From Phaeoceros laevis (taxonomy: Eukaryota; Anthocerotophyta; Anthocerotopsida; Notothyladales), in NCBI GenBank assembly GCA_049999765.1, contig JBNGIQ010008902.1:76434-122976 (forward strand): DNA of 46,543 nucleotides. The letters run 5' to 3'. The notes below the pieces were generated by a model that saw nothing but the letters and a program-made list of their open reading frames with translations, did no database searches and was not told the origin of the DNA. The position numbers and the translations under genes were made by a program. How positions within the stretch are numbered: the first letter of the stretch is position 1; each line of letters begins with the position of its first letter. Below are positions 44,129 to 46,543 of this stretch, piece after piece.

Positions 44129-44450
44129 TGCCTCGGTGACACGTATGCAAAATATGGTAGCTTGAAGGATGCTGGAAAGGTGTTCGACACAGTTCCCAAA
44201 AAGAAGTGTTCACTTCACGCTACGACGATTCATGTTATGCATAGTAGCATGGGCTCGGATCACAAAGCCCTTAGTCCTTCAAGTAGCAAGCAACAAGAAG
44301 AAATCACTCCATCTGACTTTGTCATATTCATTAGTCTCCTAAAGCCACAAAAAGGCCACAGCGTGTGGTTGCCTGGACCCATAAGCATGTTAGTAGAGAT
44401 TGTTCTTCTTCTTCTTCCACCCAACTTTGTCACATTCATTTGTCTACTAT
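44129..44450 (+). pseudogene. decayed PPR gene relic
   Basis: The plus strand reads CLGDTYAKYGSLKDAGKVFD and TVPKK, the typical end and start of PPR motifs. It continues in the same or shifted frames to KQQEEITPSDFVIFISLL, a PPR pattern (normally QQEGI-P-DFVTFISLLKA), and again PPNFVTFICLL near 44420. The intermediate part is rearranged and a stop follows. No complete frame or start is found. It is a relic of a PLS-class PPR gene, a family that multiplies in such genomes, and is unlikely to make a protein. Confidence 0.7.
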
Positions 44451-44656
44451 AGATGTGCACTAGTGTCATTGTATTAGTTCTACATAAGGGAAAGCAGAGC
44501 TCTTTATGAACATATCAAAGGGCAGTAAAAGGGAAACCGATTCATGATGATGCTGATCTCACTCATATTTATGTGTTGGTAGTGCCCTTTGGTAGTGTCG
44601 TACTAAATAATTTTCTTACCTGAAATGAACAAAGCGCCTAAGGTTGCCAATCACTT

Positions 44657-44760
44657 CCTACTTTGCAAACATGGTTAGTGAGTTGAAAAAGGGCCGGCAT
44701 GCTTTACTTAGGGGCCCGAAAAAACCAGTGTCTTGGTTGAAAAGGCCATGATAGGGCCCG
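44657..44760 (+). repeat. dispersed repeat, second copy
   Basis: The 19 bases at 44657-44675 equal 42734-42752. Further words follow in the same order in both places: ggccggcatg, then a gtgtct motif, then gaaaaggccatgatagggcc (first copy gtggaaaggccatgataggg near 42963). The two copies bracket the secreted-protein gene in direct orientation, about 1.9 kb apart. Confidence 0.75.
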
Positions 44761-46050
44761 TTATCAGCCTAGTGGTAGTAGTAGTAGGGGAGGTCATGCT
44801 AACCGACTCCACATGGGAATCGAGCACGCCGACACATTGGTGGCGCACTAGGTGGATTGGTCGTCTATACCATGCAGGGAGGGTCACCTCCCTTCCCCAA
44901 CACTCGGCTGGCGCCAAAGCACTGGGTGGGTGGGTGGCCTGTGCAAGGCAGGGAGCCATACCGCTCCATGCTCCTAGTGTGGACACGCGTGTCGGTATCT
45001 AGCAAATGTATTGGTGACCTGATCTCTCATCTATCTAGCATATGGTTCCTGCTCTCTCTGTAGTGCTTCTAACCTTTCCCTAGCCACATCTTGTACTATG
45101 GTTGCTGCTTCTATTAAGAACTTCCCTAATGTTCTTGCTCGGGGTTGCTGGACAAACCCTTCTAGTGTGTCCCTGGTGTCAGCCTGGTTTGCTCGATTGG
45201 GCAATCAATGCTGCTTTGCTCCTTAAGGGAGACAACCAATCTTGATATCATTATTATTTTTGTTGGTTTTATTTACAATCCAACAAGCACATTACTTGCT
45301 AAGAAGCGGCTATACCAAAATAGCTGCTCCTTTTCTTCTTCTTCTTCTCAAGTCAAGTTTATACATCCTTATGAAAGGGGTTGTCGAACATTGTAATATA
45401 GCATCAGGATGGACAAATTAGTTCGAGTAGACTTGGAAAGAAATCCCCCCTAATGAGATAAATATTGAACAATAGAACAATGGCCAAGACATTGTCCCAA
45501 AGATGTAGAGTGCAATCGTTGTCCCGAAGATGTAGAGTGCAATCGATCATACATTCGCCGATACATGTAAGTTACATGTGACATTGAGATAAGTAGAGTT
45601 CAGACATTGATCGTTTCAAATGCTGGGCCCCTTCGATTAATCCAAGGAGCATGCATGCTGTCACCGACCACAAATGCGTACACGAAACGTACCAGCTCCA
45701 CTGTCTTTGTAAGCTTTTCACATGACTATTCAAAAGAATCGTGAAAAGGTGAACTTTTTCTTCTTTTGCATTTTAATAGCTCTCGAGAGTGCTTTACCAG
45801 GTCCTGGAGACTCCTCCTCATGGTCTATCTAAAGCCTCCCCGCGACGTGATTCCATCCGGGCTGAGATAGCTGCTCCAACCTTGGTCTGATTCTTCGGAA
45901 GTGACCCGTGGAGTTGGAAAGATGGAGACCTCGGCAGAAGGCGTGGGAGGACTGTCGCCTGTTTTCACGACTAGCACTGTGGAGCTGGCGCCATGCATCA
46001 TGATCACCTCGAGCTCGCGGTCGACGAGAGTTGCAATAATGCCGCACAGG

Positions 46051-46081
46051 GCTCAGTCGATCTCTGAGGCCGCCCGGTGAG
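46051..46081 (+). repeat. partial duplicate of NPF exon 1
   Basis: These 31 bases match 46247-46277 inside NPF exon 1 at 29 of 31 positions, including the SVDLRGRPV-coding part. The copy ends in a stop shortly after and lies 196 bases upstream. It is a short tandem duplicate or the rest of an older copy of the exon. Confidence 0.7.
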
Positions 46082-46152
46082 GCATTGCCGTTCTCAAGCT
46101 TGCACGTTACAAAGCTTCGTCTTCTGCTGCCCCCTCTTGCAACCTTCCAGAG

Positions 46153-46543
46153 ATGGAGGATTCAGGGATTCGAAAAGTTTTGGCAGTGAATGTGAGCTAT
46201 CCAATTCTTCCAGCAGGCCCAGACTCGGATTCCATTGTTGCAGACGGCTCTGTCGATCTCCGAGGCCGCCCGGTGAGCAGGAAAAGGACCGGGGGATGGA
46301 AAGCCTGCTACTTCATCTATGGTAAGAGAACCTAAAGTTGCAAATTGAGCCTCATCAGGTCAGCACCTGAGCTCATTTTGGGGAAATTCGAAGCTGGCTA
46401 GCGCTGTGCTCCCTGAGACAAGTATTTGTGGACCCGCGCAGGGCAGGAGGTGGCGGAGCGGATTGCCTACTACGGCTTTGCATCCAACTTGGTGGTTTAT
46501 CTCACAACAGAGCTGCGGCAGGGGCTGGCAAAAGCCGCCAAGA
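46153..46543 (+). CDS. NPF (NRT1/PTR) family transporter, 5' part
   Basis: Two exons are visible: 46153-46321 (ends in phase 1 before gtaaga) and 46442 to beyond the window edge. The protein starts MEDSGIRKVLAV and contains DGSVDLRGRPVSRKRTGGWK, ACYFIYG, then QEVAERIAYYGFASNLVVYL and TTEL. DGSVD-x-(K/R)-GRP and the E-x-x-ER-x-AYYG motif (the ExxER proton-coupling residues, here EVAER) are hallmarks of plant NPF proteins. They carry nitrate, peptides, hormones or glucosinolates across membranes by proton symport. The substrate cannot be told from this part. About 90 of an expected 550-600 residues are present; truncation is by the window end. Confidence 0.9.

Larger units (their letters stand above)
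44451..46152. other. intergenic, NPF promoter side
   Basis: About 1.7 kb without a recognised gene. It contains a repeat block (44657-44760) shared with 42734-43000 and a short duplicate of NPF exon 1 (46051-46081). The rest shows nothing I can assign. Confidence 0.55.

Overview
The window is nuclear DNA of a land plant. Every multi-exon gene has short GT-AG introns (mostly about 75-190 bp), and the proteins are plant-type: an ABA 8'-hydroxylase-like P450, a BBX32-type B-box protein, an MCA-domain protein, a plastid gyrase A and a PPR editing-type protein. The long PLS/E-class PPR protein has extended L-S junctions that I associate, from memory, with fern PPR proteins. A seed-free vascular plant with a compact genome, probably a fern, is therefore my best guess; a lycophyte or hornwort is not excluded.

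Layout. 1-345 (+): fragment of a STIG1-like cysteine-rich protein. 1336-3480 (-): a composite locus with fragments of an 11S-globulin-like cupin and a DUF674 protein directly upstream of, and overlapping, an intact GONST4/GFT1-type GDP-sugar transporter. 3481-7430: gene-poor, ending in the promoter and pyrimidine-rich leader of a CYP707A-like P450 (7431-9696, +). 10573-11802 (-): MCAfunc-domain protein. 12472-15858 (+): membrane-anchored aspartic protease with 12 exons. 18574-19840 (+): BBX32-like protein. 20595-28532 (-): about 1950-residue B-block-binding subunit of TFIIIC with about 17 exons. 28533-30067: short repeats and an unidentified two-exon gene fragment. 30068-33095 (-): plastidic glucose transporter with 12 exons. 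33320-37675 (-): intronless PPR protein, head-to-head with an intronless DNA gyrase subunit A (37696-40680, +). 41027-42059 (-): BRISC/BRCA1-A subunit (BABAM1/MERIT40-like). 42587-44760: repeat-rich DNA around a small secreted cysteine-rich protein gene (43234-43635, +). 44129-44450: decayed PPR relic. 46153-end (+): first exons of an NPF (NRT1/PTR) transporter.

The genes do not form one pathway. There are themes: organelle functions (gyrase A, PPR protein, plastid sugar transporter) lie together at 30-41 kb, and two of these share a head-to-head start region. Membrane transport recurs (Golgi GDP-sugar, plastid glucose, NPF), and one gene acts in hormone turnover (CYP707A-like).

The least explained items are the cupin-DUF674-transporter chimera, the P450 lacking the usual I-helix acid, the intronless gyrase A, the recurrent insertions in the PPR modules, and the small secreted cysteine-rich protein in a repeat-rich setting. 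Exon boundaries were set by eye from splice signals, phase and remembered family sequences. No alignment or database search was run.
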